This document shows, piece after piece, positions 1 through 10,980 of a stretch of DNA of 64,000 nucleotides. This stretch comes from Siphonodentalium dalli (lineage: Eukaryota; Mollusca; Scaphopoda; Gadilida; Siphonodentaliidae), in the NCBI GenBank assembly GCA_032622095.1, contig CP136063.1, positions 210,412,355-210,476,354 of the forward strand, given 5' to 3'. The first letter of the stretch is position 1; each line of letters opens with the position of its first letter. Under the pieces are notes generated by a model. That model worked only from the letters and a program-made list of their open reading frames with translations, made no database searches and was not told the DNA's origin. The position numbers were made by a program, and so were the translations under genes.

Positions 1-77
1 GTCAAATCGAAAGACAGAGTTGTCCATCCTTGCCCACATACAACAGTCGATGTTTGTAAACCAAGATCACGACACTG

Positions 78-85
78 TGCATGCA
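78..85. promoter_or_regulatory. TGCATGCA palindrome (RY-like element)
   Basis: This 8-bp perfect palindrome contains CATGCA, the core of the RY/Sph element recognised by B3-domain factors in plants, and an SphI site (79-84). A second ATGCAT lies at 640-645. No variant copy alters it. Regulatory function is unproven and depends on the host being a plant. Confidence 0.3.
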
Positions 86-160
86 TTGCCAAGGGGGCAT
101 TAACTTTGACTCATCCGCCCATTGTTCACTTTGGGAAGAAACAAAAAGTGCAGGTCAGAA

Positions 161-167
161 TATATAT
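161..167 (+). promoter_or_regulatory. TATA-like tract in the AT-rich domain
   Basis: TATATAT occurs at 161-167, in the AT-rich part of the monomer. It could serve as a weak TATA element for satellite transcription, but no other promoter evidence is visible. Confidence 0.2.
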
Positions 168-215
168 CGTGTATTTGGGAAGGGACTCAAAACAAACCCC
201 GATCATGTGTCACCC

Positions 216-231
216 AAATTTTTTCTTTTAG
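216..231 (+). other. T-rich tract ending in AG (splice-acceptor-like)
   Basis: Three A are followed by six T, then C, four T and AG at 230-231. In transcripts from this strand it resembles a polypyrimidine tract with a 3' splice site. A possible donor-like GTAAAC lies upstream at 56-61. It may equally be an A/T tract affecting DNA bending or nucleosome position. Confidence 0.25.
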
Positions 232-306
232 TCGTTTGGGCTAGAATTTTTGCTCATTTTGATCGCACGGGTACACGCATTTGAAAGATGTCGACAAAAC
301 TGCGAA

Positions 307-312
307 AATAAA
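307..312 (+). other. AATAAA polyadenylation-like hexamer
   Basis: AATAAA lies about 75 bases downstream of the T-rich AG tract. If the array is transcribed on this strand it could promote 3' end formation once per monomer. The hexamer is common by chance in AT-rich DNA. Confidence 0.2.
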
Positions 313-320
313 AGTTCCGG

Positions 321-337
321 GTCCAACTATATTGGAC
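321..337. repeat. Perfect inverted repeat (hairpin), 6-bp stem and 5-base loop
   Basis: GTCCAA at 321-326 is followed by CTATA and then TTGGAC at 332-337, its exact reverse complement. It recurs in every full copy. Only copy 67 breaks it (C323G at 48635). A 6-bp inverted repeat in 732 bp can arise by chance, so a role in cruciform formation or protein binding is a suggestion only. Confidence 0.6.
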
Positions 338-624
338 AGGCTACTAACCGCTGACTATTCACGGGCGCGATCCCACTACTGCTTGACACGGGGACTTTTG
401 CCTGCTGCGTTTCCGCCCTGGGCCGGTACGTCCCTCCTTAGACAACCTGACCACACGAGGCTCCCCAAGTGTGACCATATTGATGCCAAGCTTAGTGCGG
501 ACGCCCGATCGACATAGACCACCGGCTAGCAGTGACCCCATCCTCAAGCCGTCCTCCGAACCAGGCCTCCAAGTAGTTAGATTACAGGAGCACACCACAA
601 CTCCCAGCCGACAACTCTCCTTCC

Positions 625-686
625 CAACTGCACATTTGTATGCATTCACCTATAAGTGACATGTCCGAATCAACAACTGCACTTTG
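625..686 (+). repeat. Internal short direct repeat, CAACTGCAC motif
   Basis: CAACTGCACATTTG at 625-638 and CAACTGCACTTTG at 674-686 match over 13 bases with one gap, 49 bp apart. Related ACAACTC words lie at 597-603 and 611-617. This C-rich end of the monomer may have grown by small duplications long before the 732-bp unit was amplified. Confidence 0.4.
646..659. repeat. Short imperfect palindrome TCAC-CTATAA-GTGA
   Basis: The arms TCAC (646-649) and GTGA (656-659) are reverse complements around a six-base TATAA-containing centre. Copy 65 changes the centre (A654T at 47502). It may be chance. Confidence 0.3.
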
Positions 687-727
687 GTTGACCCATTTGT
701 ACAATCCATATGTTACAACCATACAGC

Positions 728-733
728 CACGTG
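728..733. promoter_or_regulatory. CACGTG palindrome across the monomer junction
   Basis: The last five bases of each monomer and the first base of the next form CACGTG. The extended sequence at 729-735 is ACGTGTC. In plants this matches the G-box/ABRE core bound by bZIP and bHLH factors, and CACGTG is the E-box form bound by bHLH factors generally. It is intact at all 87 junctions in the window. The presence of the motif is certain. Any binding is inferred, and one such match per 732 bp is not improbable. Confidence 0.35.
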
Positions 734-1464
734 TCAAATCGAAAGACAGAGTTGTCCATCCTTGCCCACATACAACAGTCGATGTTTGTAAACCAAGATC
801 ACGACACTGTGCATGCATTGCCAAGGGGGCATTAACTTTGACTCATCCGCCCATTGTTCACTTTGGGAAGAAACAAAAAGTGCAGGTCAGAATATATATC
901 GTGTATTTGGGAAGGGACTCAAAACAAACCCCGATCATGTGTCACCCAAATTTTTTCTTTTAGTCGTTTGGGCTAGAATTTTTGCTCATTTTGATCGCAC
1001 GGGTACACGCATTTGAAAGATGTCGACAAAACTGCGAAAATAAAAGTTCCGGGTCCAACTATATTGGACAGGCTACTAACCGCTGACTATTCACGGGCGC
1101 GATCCCACTACTGCTTGACACGGGGACTTTTGTCTGCTGCGTTTCCGCCCTGGGCCGGTACGTCCCTCCTTAGACAACCTGACCACACGAGGCTCCCCAA
1201 GTGTGACCATATTGATGCCAAGCTTAGTGCGGACGCCCGATCGACATAGACCACCGGCTAGCAGTGACCCCATCCTCAAGCCGTCCTCCGAACCAGGCCT
1301 CCAAGTAGTTAGATTACAGGAGCACACCACAACTCCCAGCCGACAACTCTCCTTCCCAACTGCACATTTGTATGCATTCACCTATAAGTGACATGTCCGA
1401 ATCAACAACTGCACTTTGGTTGACCCATTTGTACAATCCATATGTTACAACCATACAGCCACGT
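733..1464 (+). repeat. Copy 2, private variant C401T
   Basis: One difference from consensus: T for C at 1133 (monomer 401). It is not seen in any other copy. The context is not CpG. Confidence 0.93.
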
Positions 1465-3660
1465 GTCAAATCGAAAGACAGAGTTGTCCATCCTTGCCCA
1501 CATACAACAGTCGATGTTTGTAAACCAAGATCACGACACTGTGCATGCATTGCCAAGGGGGCATTAACTTTGACTCATCCGCCCATTGTTCACTTTGGGA
1601 AGAAACAAAAAGTGCAGGTCAGAATATATATCGTGTATTTGGGAAGGGACTCAAAACAAACCCCGATCATGTGTCACCCAAATTTTTTCTTTTAGTCGTT
1701 TGGGCTAGAATTTTTGCTCATTTTGATCGCACGGGTACACGCATTTGAAAGATGTCGACAAAACTGCGAAAATAAAAGTTCCGGGTCCAACTATATTGGA
1801 CAGGCTACTAACCGCTGACTATTCACGGGCGCGATCCCACTACTGCTTGACACGGGGACTTTTGCCTGCTGCGTTTCCGCCCTGGGCCGGTACGTCCCTC
1901 CTTAGACAACCTGACCACACGAGGCTCCCCAAGTGTGACCATATTGATGCCAAGCTTAGTGCGGACGCCCGATCGACATAGACCACCGGCTAGCAGTGAC
2001 CCCATCCTCAAGCCGTCCTCCGAACCAGGCCTCCAAGTAGTTAGATTACAGGAGCACACCACAACTCCCAGCCGACAACTCTCCTTCCCAACTGCACATT
2101 TGTATGCATTCACCTATAAGTGACATGTCCGAATCAACAACTGCACTTTGGTTGACCCATTTGTACAATCCATATGTTACAACCATACAGCCACGTGTCA
2201 AATCGAAAGACAGAGTTGTCCATCCTTGCCCACATACAACAGTCGATGTTTGTAAACCAAGATCACGACACTGTGCATGCATTGCCAAGGGGGCATTAAC
2301 TTTGACTCATCCGCCCATTGTTCACTTTGGGAAGAAACAAAAAGTGCAGGTCAGAATATATATCGTGTATTTGGGAAGGGACTCAAAACAAACCCCGATC
2401 ATGTGTCACCCAAATTTTTTCTTTTAGTCGTTTGGGCTAGAATTTTTGCTCATTTTGATCGCACGGGTACACGCATTTGAAAGATGTCGACAAAACTGCG
2501 AAAATAAAAGTTCCGGGTCCAACTATATTGGACAGGCTACTAACCGCTGACTATTCACGGGCGCGATCCCACTACTGCTTGACACGGGGACTTTTGCCTG
2601 CTGCGTTTCCGCCCTGGGCCGGTACGTCCCTCCTTAGACAACCTGACCACACGAGGCTCCCCAAGTGTGACCATATTGATGCCAAGCTTAGTGCGGACGC
2701 CCGATCGACATAGACCACCGGCTAGCAGTGACCCCATCCTCAAGCCGTCCTCCGAACCAGGCCTCCAAGTAGTTAGATTACAGGAGCACACCACAACTCC
2801 CAGCCGACAACTCTCCTTCCCAACTGCACATTTGTATGCATTCACCTATAAGTGACATGTCCGAATCAACAACTGCACTTTGGTTGACCCATTTGTACAA
2901 TCCATATGTTACAACCATACAGCCACGTGTCAAATCGAAAGACAGAGTTGTCCATCCTTGCCCACATACAACAGTCGATGTTTGTAAACCAAGATCACGA
3001 CACTGTGCATGCATTGCCAAGGGGGCATTAACTTTGACTCATCCGCCCATTGTTCACTTTGGGAAGAAACAAAAAGTGCAGGTCAGAATATATATCGTGT
3101 ATTTGGGAAGGGACTCAAAACAAACCCCGATCATGTGTCACCCAAATTTTTTCTTTTAGTCGTTTGGGCTAGAATTTTTGCTCATTTTGATCGCACGGGT
3201 ACACGCATTTGAAAGATGTCGACAAAACTGCGAAAATAAAAGTTCCGGGTCCAACTATATTGGACAGGCTACTAACCGCTGACTATTCACGGGCGCGATC
3301 CCACTACTGCTTGACACGGGGACTTTTGCCTGCTGCGTTTCCGCCCTGGGCCGGTACGTCCCTCCTTAGACAACCTGACCACACGAGGCTCCCCAAGTGT
3401 GACCATATTGATGCCAAGCTTAGTGCGGACGCCCGATCGACATAGACCACCGGCTAGCAGTGACCCCATCCTCAAGCCGTCCTCCGAACCAGGCCTCCAA
3501 GTAGTTAGATTACAGGAGCACACCACAACTCCCAGCCGACAACTCTCCTTCCCAACTGCACATTTGTATGCATTCACCTATAAGTGACATGTCCGAATCA
3601 ACAACTGCACTTTGGTTGACCCATTTGTACAATCCATATGTTACAACCATACAGCCACGT

Positions 3661-4392
3661 GTCAAATCGAAAGACAGAGTTGTCCATCCTTGCCCACATA
3701 CAACAGTCGATGTTTGTAAACCAAGATCACGACACTGTGCATGCATTGCCAAGGGGGCATTAACTTTGACTCATCCGCCCATTGTTCAATTTGGGAAGAA
3801 ACAAAAAGTGCAGGTCAGAATATATATCGTGTATTTGGGAAGGGACTCAAAACAAACCCCGATCATGTGTCACCCAAATTTTTTCTTTTAGTCGTTTGGG
3901 CTAGAATTTTTGCTCATTTTGATCGCACGGGTACACGCATTTGAAAGATGTCGACAAAACTGCGAAAATAAAAGTTCCGGGTCCAACTATATTGGACAGG
4001 CTACTAACCGCTGACTATTCACGGGCGCGATCCCACTACTGCTTGACACGGGGACTTTTGCCTGCTGCGTTTCCGCCCTGGGCCGGTACGTCCCTCCTTA
4101 GACAACCTGACCACACGAGGCTCCCCAAGTGTGACCATATTGATGCCAAGCTTAGTGCGGACGCCCGATCGACATAGACCACCGGCTAGCAGTGACCCCA
4201 TCCTCAAGCCGTCCTCCGAACCAGGCCTCCAAGTAGTTAGATTACAGGAGCACACCACAACTCCCAGCCGACAACTCTCCTTCCCAACTGCACATTTGTA
4301 TGCATTCACCTATAAGTGACATGTCCGAATCAACAACTGCACTTTGGTTGACCCATTTGTACAATCCATATGTTACAACCATACAGCCACGT
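3661..4392 (+). repeat. Copy 6, private variant C129A
   Basis: One difference from consensus: A for C at 3789 (monomer 129). It is one of seven independent C-to-A or G-to-T changes in the array. Confidence 0.93.
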
Positions 4393-5124
4393 GTCAAATC
4401 GAAAGACAGAGTTGTCCATCCTTGCCCACATACAACAGTCGATGTTTGTAAACCAAGATCACGACACTGTGCATGCATTGCCAAGGGGGCATTAACTTTG
4501 ACTCATCCGCCCATTGTTCACTTTGGGAAGAAACAAAAAGTGCAGGTCAGAATATATATCGTGTATTTGGGAAGGGACTCAAAACAAACCCCGATCATGT
4601 GTCACCCAAATTTTTTCTTTTAGTCGTTTGGGCTAGAATTTTTGCTCATTTTGATCGCACGGGTACACGCATTTGAAAGATGTCGACAAAACTGCGAAAA
4701 TAAAAGTTCCGGGTCCAACTATATTGGACAGGCTACTAACCGCTGACTATTCACGGGCGCGATCCCACTACTGCTTGACACGGGGACTTTTGCCTGCTGC
4801 GTTTCCGCCCTGGGCCGGTACGTCCCTCCTTAGACAACCTGACCACACGAGGCTCCCCAAGTGTGACCATATTGATGCCAAGCTTAGTGCGGACGCCCGA
4901 TCGACATAGACCACCGGCTAGCAGTGACCCCATCCTCAAGCCGTCCTCCGAACCAGGCCTCCAAGTAGTTAGATTACAGGAGCACACCACAACTCCCAGC
5001 CGACAACTCTCCTTCCCAACTGCACATTTGTATGCATTCACCTATAAGTGACATGTCCGAATCAACAACTGCACTTTGGTTGACCCATTTGTACAATCCA
5101 TATGTTACAACCATACAGCCACGT

Positions 5125-5856
5125 GTCAAATCGAAAGACAGAGTTGTCCATCCTTGCCCACATACAACAGTCGATGTTTGTAAACCAAGATCACGACACT
5201 GTGCATGCATTGCCAAGGGGGCATTAACTTTGACTCATCCGCCCATTGTTCACTTTGGGAAGAAACAAAAAGTGCAGGTCAGAATATATATCGTGTATTT
5301 GGGAAGGGACTCAAAACAAACCCCGATCATGTGTCACCCAAATTTTTTCTTTTAGTCGTTTGGGCTAGAATTTTTGCTCATTTTGATCGCACGGGTACAC
5401 GCATTTGAAAGATGTCGACAAAACTGCGAAAATAAAAGTTCCGGGTCCAACTATATTGGACAGGCTACTAACCGCTGACTATTCACTGGCGCGATCCCAC
5501 TACTGCTTGACACGGGGACTTTTGCCTGCTGCGTTTCCGCCCTGGGCCGGTACGTCCCTCCTTAGACAACCTGACCACACGAGGCTCCCCAAGTGTGACC
5601 ATATTGATGCCAAGCTTAGTGCGGACGCCCGATCGACATAGACCACCGGCTAGCAGTGACCCCATCCTCAAGCCGTCCTCCGAACCAGGCCTCCAAGTAG
5701 TTAGATTACAGGAGCACACCACAACTCCCAGCCGACAACTCTCCTTCCCAACTGCACATTTGTATGCATTCACCTATAAGTGACATGTCCGAATCAACAA
5801 CTGCACTTTGGTTGACCCATTTGTACAATCCATATGTTACAACCATACAGCCACGT
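5125..5856 (+). repeat. Copy 8, shared variant G363T
   Basis: T for G at 5487 (monomer 363), in the CpG at 362-363. The same change occurs in copies 10 and 12, with consensus bases at this site in copies 9 and 11. Confidence 0.94.
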
Positions 5857-6588
5857 GTCAAATCGAAAGACAGAGTTGTCCATCCTTGCCCACATACAAC
5901 AGTCGATGTTTGTAAACCAAGATCACGACACTGTGCATGCATTGCCAAGGGGGCATTAACTTTGACTCATCCGCCCATTGTTCACTTTGGGAAGAAACAA
6001 AAAGTGCAGGTCAGAATATATATCGTGTATTTGGGAAGGGACTCAAAACAAACCCCGATCATGTGTCACCCAAATTTTTTCTTTTAGTCGTTTGGGCTAG
6101 AATTTTTGCTCATTTTGATCGCACGGGTACACGCATTTGAAAGATGTCGACAAAACTGCGAAAATAAAAGTTCCGGGTCCAACTATATTGGACAGGCTAC
6201 TAACCGCTGACTATTCACGGGCGCGATCCCACTACTGCTTGACACGGGGACTTTTGCCTGCTGCGTTTCCGCCCTGGGCCGGTACGTCCCTCCTTAGACA
6301 ACCTGACCACACGAGGCTCCCCAAGTGTGACCATATTGATGCCAAGCTTAGTGCGGACGCCCGATCGACATAGACCACCGGCTAGCAGTGACCCCATCCT
6401 CAAGCCGTCCTCCGAACCAGGCCTCCAAGTAGTTAGATTACAGGAGCACACCACAACTCCCAGCCGACAACTCTCCTTCCCAACTGCACATTTGTATGCA
6501 TTCACCTATAAGTGACATGTCCGAATCAACAACTGCACTTTGGTTGACCCATTTGTACAATCCATATGTTACAACCATACAGCCACGT

Positions 6589-7320
6589 GTCAAATCGAAA
6601 GACAGAGTTGTCCATCCTTGCCCACATACAACAGTCGATGTTTGTAAACCAAGATCACGACACTGTGCATGCATTGCCAAGGGGGCATTAACTTTGACTC
6701 ATCCGCCCATTGTTCACTTTGGGAAGAAACAAAAAGTGCAGGTCAGAATATATATCGTGTATTTGGGAAGGGACTCAAAACAAACCCCGATCATGTGTCA
6801 CCCAAATTTTTTCTTTTAGTCGTTTGGGCTAGAATTTTTGCTCATTTTGATCGCACGGGTACACGCATTTGAAAGATGTCGACAAAACTGCGAAAATAAA
6901 AGTTCCGGGTCCAACTATATTGGACAGGCTACTAACCGCTGACTATTCACTGGCGCGATCCCACTACTGCTTGACACGGGGACTTTTGCCTGCTGCGTTT
7001 CCGCCCTGGGCCGGTACGTCCCTCCTTAGACAACCTGACCACACGAGGCTCCCCAAGTGTGACCATATTGATGCCAAGCTTAGTGCGGACGCCCGATCGA
7101 CATAGACCACCGGCTAGCAGTGACCCCATCCTCAAGCCGTCCTCCGAACCAGGCCTCCAAGTAGTTAGATTACAGGAGCACACCACAACTCCCAGCCGAC
7201 AACTCTCCTTCCCAACTGCACATTTGTATGCATTCACCTATAAGTGACATGTCCGAATCAACAACTGCACTTTGGTTGACCCATTTGTACAATCCATATG
7301 TTACAACCATACAGCCACGT
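6589..7320 (+). repeat. Copy 10, shared variant G363T
   Basis: T for G at 6951 (monomer 363), exactly two monomers (1464 bp) after the same change in copy 8. Confidence 0.94.
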
Positions 7321-8052
7321 GTCAAATCGAAAGACAGAGTTGTCCATCCTTGCCCACATACAACAGTCGATGTTTGTAAACCAAGATCACGACACTGTGC
7401 ATGCATTGCCAAGGGGGCATTAACTTTGACTCATCCGCCCATTGTTCACTTTGGGAAGAAACAAAAAGTGCAGGTCAGAATATATATCGTGTATTTGGGA
7501 AGGGAATCAAAACAAACCCCGATCATGTGTCACCCAAATTTTTTCTTTTAGTCGTTTGGGCTAGAATTTTTGCTCATTTTGATCGCACGGGTACACGCAT
7601 TTGAAAGATGTCGACAAAACTGCGAAAATAAAAGTTCCGGGTCCAACTATATTGGACAGGCTACTAACCGCTGACTATTCACGGGCGCGATCCCACTACT
7701 GCTTGACACGGGGACTTTTGCCTGCTGCGTTTCCGCCCTGGGCCGGTACGTCCCTCCTTAGACAACCTGACCACACGAGGCTCCCCAAGTGTGACCATAT
7801 TGATGCCAAGCTTAGTGCGGACGCCCGATCGACATAGACCACCGGCTAGCAGTGACCCCATCCTCAAGCCGTCCTCCGAACCAGGCCTCCAAGTAGTTAG
7901 ATTACAGGAGCACACCACAACTCCCAGCCGACAACTCTCCTTCCCAACTGCACATTTGTATGCATTCACCTATAAGTGACATGTCCGAATCAACAACTGC
8001 ACTTTGGTTGACCCATTTGTACAATCCATATGTTACAACCATACAGCCACGT
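7321..8052 (+). repeat. Copy 11, shared variant C186A
   Basis: A for C at 7506 (monomer 186). The same change occurs in copies 15, 27 and 30. This copy lies between two G363T copies but lacks G363T itself. Confidence 0.94.
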
Positions 8053-8784
8053 GTCAAATCGAAAGACAGAGTTGTCCATCCTTGCCCACATACAACAGTC
8101 GATGTTTGTAAACCAAGATCACGACACTGTGCATGCATTGCCAAGGGGGCATTAACTTTGACTCATCCGCCCATTGTTCACTTTGGGAAGAAACAAAAAG
8201 TGCAGGTCAGAATATATATCGTGTATTTGGGAAGGGACTCAAAACAAACCCCGATCATGTGTCACCCAAATTTTTTCTTTTAGTCGTTTGGGCTAGAATT
8301 TTTGCTCATTTTGATCGCACGGGTACACGCATTTGAAAGATGTCGACAAAACTGCGAAAATAAAAGTTCCGGGTCCAACTATATTGGACAGGCTACTAAC
8401 CGCTGACTATTCACTGGCGCGATCCCACTACTGCTTGACACGGGGACTTTTGCCTGCTGCGTTTCCGCCCTGGGCCGGTACGTCCCTCCTTAGACAACCT
8501 GACCACACGAGGCTCCCCAAGTGTGACCATATTGATGCCAAGCTTAGTGCGGACGCCCGATCGACATAGACCACCGGCTAGCAGTGACCCCATCCTCAAG
8601 CCGTCCTCCGAACCAGGCCTCCAAGTAGTTAGATTACAGGAGCACACCACAACTCCCAGCCGACAACTCTCCTTCCCAACTGCACATTTGTATGCATTCA
8701 CCTATAAGTGACATGTCCGAATCAACAACTGCACTTTGGTTGACCCATTTGTACAATCCATATGTTACAACCATACAGCCACGT
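8053..8784 (+). repeat. Copy 12, shared variant G363T
   Basis: T for G at 8415 (monomer 363). This is the third and last G363T copy, again two monomers after the previous one. Confidence 0.94.
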
Positions 8785-10248
8785 GTCAAATCGAAAGACA
8801 GAGTTGTCCATCCTTGCCCACATACAACAGTCGATGTTTGTAAACCAAGATCACGACACTGTGCATGCATTGCCAAGGGGGCATTAACTTTGACTCATCC
8901 GCCCATTGTTCACTTTGGGAAGAAACAAAAAGTGCAGGTCAGAATATATATCGTGTATTTGGGAAGGGACTCAAAACAAACCCCGATCATGTGTCACCCA
9001 AATTTTTTCTTTTAGTCGTTTGGGCTAGAATTTTTGCTCATTTTGATCGCACGGGTACACGCATTTGAAAGATGTCGACAAAACTGCGAAAATAAAAGTT
9101 CCGGGTCCAACTATATTGGACAGGCTACTAACCGCTGACTATTCACGGGCGCGATCCCACTACTGCTTGACACGGGGACTTTTGCCTGCTGCGTTTCCGC
9201 CCTGGGCCGGTACGTCCCTCCTTAGACAACCTGACCACACGAGGCTCCCCAAGTGTGACCATATTGATGCCAAGCTTAGTGCGGACGCCCGATCGACATA
9301 GACCACCGGCTAGCAGTGACCCCATCCTCAAGCCGTCCTCCGAACCAGGCCTCCAAGTAGTTAGATTACAGGAGCACACCACAACTCCCAGCCGACAACT
9401 CTCCTTCCCAACTGCACATTTGTATGCATTCACCTATAAGTGACATGTCCGAATCAACAACTGCACTTTGGTTGACCCATTTGTACAATCCATATGTTAC
9501 AACCATACAGCCACGTGTCAAATCGAAAGACAGAGTTGTCCATCCTTGCCCACATACAACAGTCGATGTTTGTAAACCAAGATCACGACACTGTGCATGC
9601 ATTGCCAAGGGGGCATTAACTTTGACTCATCCGCCCATTGTTCACTTTGGGAAGAAACAAAAAGTGCAGGTCAGAATATATATCGTGTATTTGGGAAGGG
9701 ACTCAAAACAAACCCCGATCATGTGTCACCCAAATTTTTTCTTTTAGTCGTTTGGGCTAGAATTTTTGCTCATTTTGATCGCACGGGTACACGCATTTGA
9801 AAGATGTCGACAAAACTGCGAAAATAAAAGTTCCGGGTCCAACTATATTGGACAGGCTACTAACCGCTGACTATTCACGGGCGCGATCCCACTACTGCTT
9901 GACACGGGGACTTTTGCCTGCTGCGTTTCCGCCCTGGGCCGGTACGTCCCTCCTTAGACAACCTGACCACACGAGGCTCCCCAAGTGTGACCATATTGAT
10001 GCCAAGCTTAGTGCGGACGCCCGATCGACATAGACCACCGGCTAGCAGTGACCCCATCCTCAAGCCGTCCTCCGAACCAGGCCTCCAAGTAGTTAGATTA
10101 CAGGAGCACACCACAACTCCCAGCCGACAACTCTCCTTCCCAACTGCACATTTGTATGCATTCACCTATAAGTGACATGTCCGAATCAACAACTGCACTT
10201 TGGTTGACCCATTTGTACAATCCATATGTTACAACCATACAGCCACGT

Positions 10249-10980
10249 GTCAAATCGAAAGACAGAGTTGTCCATCCTTGCCCACATACAACAGTCGATG
10301 TTTGTAAACCAAGATCACGACACTGTGCATGCATTGCCAAGGGGGCATTAACTTTGACTCATCCGCCCATTGTTCACTTTGGGAAGAAACAAAAAGTGCA
10401 GGTCAGAATATATATCGTGTATTTGGGAAGGGAATCAAAACAAACCCCGATCATGTGTCACCCAAATTTTTTCTTTTAGTCGTTTGGGCTAGAATTTTTG
10501 CTCATTTTGATCGCACGGGTACACGCATTTGAAAGATGTCGACAAAACTGCGAAAATAAAAGTTCCGGGTCCAACTATATTGGACAGGCTACTAACCGCT
10601 GACTATTCACGGGCGCGATCCCACTACTGCTTGACACGGGGACTTTTGCCTGCTGCGTTTCCGCCCTGGGCCGGTACGTCCCTCCTTAGACAACCTGACC
10701 ACACGAGGCTCCCCAAGTGTGACCATATTGATGCCAAGCTTAGTGCGGACGCCCGATCGACATAGACCACCGGCTAGCAGTGACCCCATCCTCAAGCCGT
10801 CCTCCGAACCAGGCCTCCAAGTAGTTAGATTACAGGAGCACACCACAACTCCCAGCCGACAACTCTCCTTCCCAACTGCACATTTGTATGCATTCACCTA
10901 TAAGTGACATGTCCGAATCAACAACTGCACTTTGGTTGACCCATTTGTACAATCCATATGTTACAACCATACAGCCACGT
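10249..10980 (+). repeat. Copy 15, shared variant C186A
   Basis: A for C at 10434 (monomer 186), four monomers after copy 11. Confidence 0.94.

Larger units (their letters stand above)
81..284 (+). other. Second ATG open frame (67 codons), judged non-coding
   Basis: It recurs in every copy and overlaps the 107-codon frame in a different phase for about 150 bases. No recognisable family. The other recurring frames (monomer 281-517 and 471-659 plus; 359-649 and 582-824 minus) start only with TTG or GTG. Two of them are broken by variants: 281-517 by the copy 29 deletion and the copy 53 stop, and 359-649 by the copy 60 insertion. Confidence 0.75.
1..732 (+). repeat. Reference monomer (copy 1), identical to consensus
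   Basis: This copy is used to number monomer positions. It has 205 C and 148 G (48.2% G+C) and 33 CpG dinucleotides, about 0.80 of expectation. Composition is uneven: positions 121-360 are 40% G+C, 361-600 are 59%, and the rest is 46%. The given strand is C-rich, strongest at 541-732 (63 C, 28 G). I found no internal 183- or 366-bp subrepeat by comparing quarters and halves. Single sites for HindIII (488-493), SalI (290-295), SphI (79-84), NheI (525-530), PvuI (506-511), StuI (563-568) and NdeI (707-712) would each give a 732-bp ladder. Confidence 0.95.
640..963 (+). other. Longest recurring open frame (107 codons), judged non-coding
   Basis: This ATG-started frame crosses the monomer junction and recurs once per copy. 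I recognise no domain, signal peptide or membrane segment. Of seven substitution events falling inside it (C73A, C129A, C151A, C186A, C211T, G52A, A654T), six change an amino acid and one is silent, as expected without selection, although detection favoured changes that alter a frame. It overlaps three other open frames. A satellite-encoded micropeptide cannot be excluded from sequence alone. Confidence 0.75.

Noticed and set aside
225-240. Telomere-like repeat
   Set aside because: TTTTAG and TTTGGGCTAG fragments occur once per monomer and are not tandem telomere units.
324-335. Spliced-leader RNA gene array
   Set aside because: The ten bases ACTATATTGG resemble the end of a trypanosome spliced-leader exon, but the rest of the exon and a GT donor after it are absent. 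Treated as coincidence.
550-565. CENP-B box on the minus strand
   Set aside because: A TTCGGAGGACGG stretch starts like the minimal motif, but the required CGGG does not fall at the right position. The other TTCG words in the monomer also fail.
550-565. Pol III B box or tRNA-derived element
   Set aside because: The minus-strand GGTTCGGAGG only partly matches the B box, and no A box at suitable distance or cloverleaf was seen.
281-659. Recurring open frames (78, 96, 62 and 80 codons) as genes
   Set aside because: They start only at TTG or GTG, overlap each other on both strands, have no recognisable family, and repeat only because the DNA repeats. Two are broken in variant copies.
1-732. Tandem 5S or other rRNA gene unit
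   Set aside because: Tandem 5S units can have this length, but I see no 120-base 5S-like region or its internal control elements, and no other rRNA-like stretch.
1-732. 732-bp unit as a dimer of 366 or tetramer of 183
   Set aside because: Comparing halves and quarters by eye shows no sequence similarity beyond short words.
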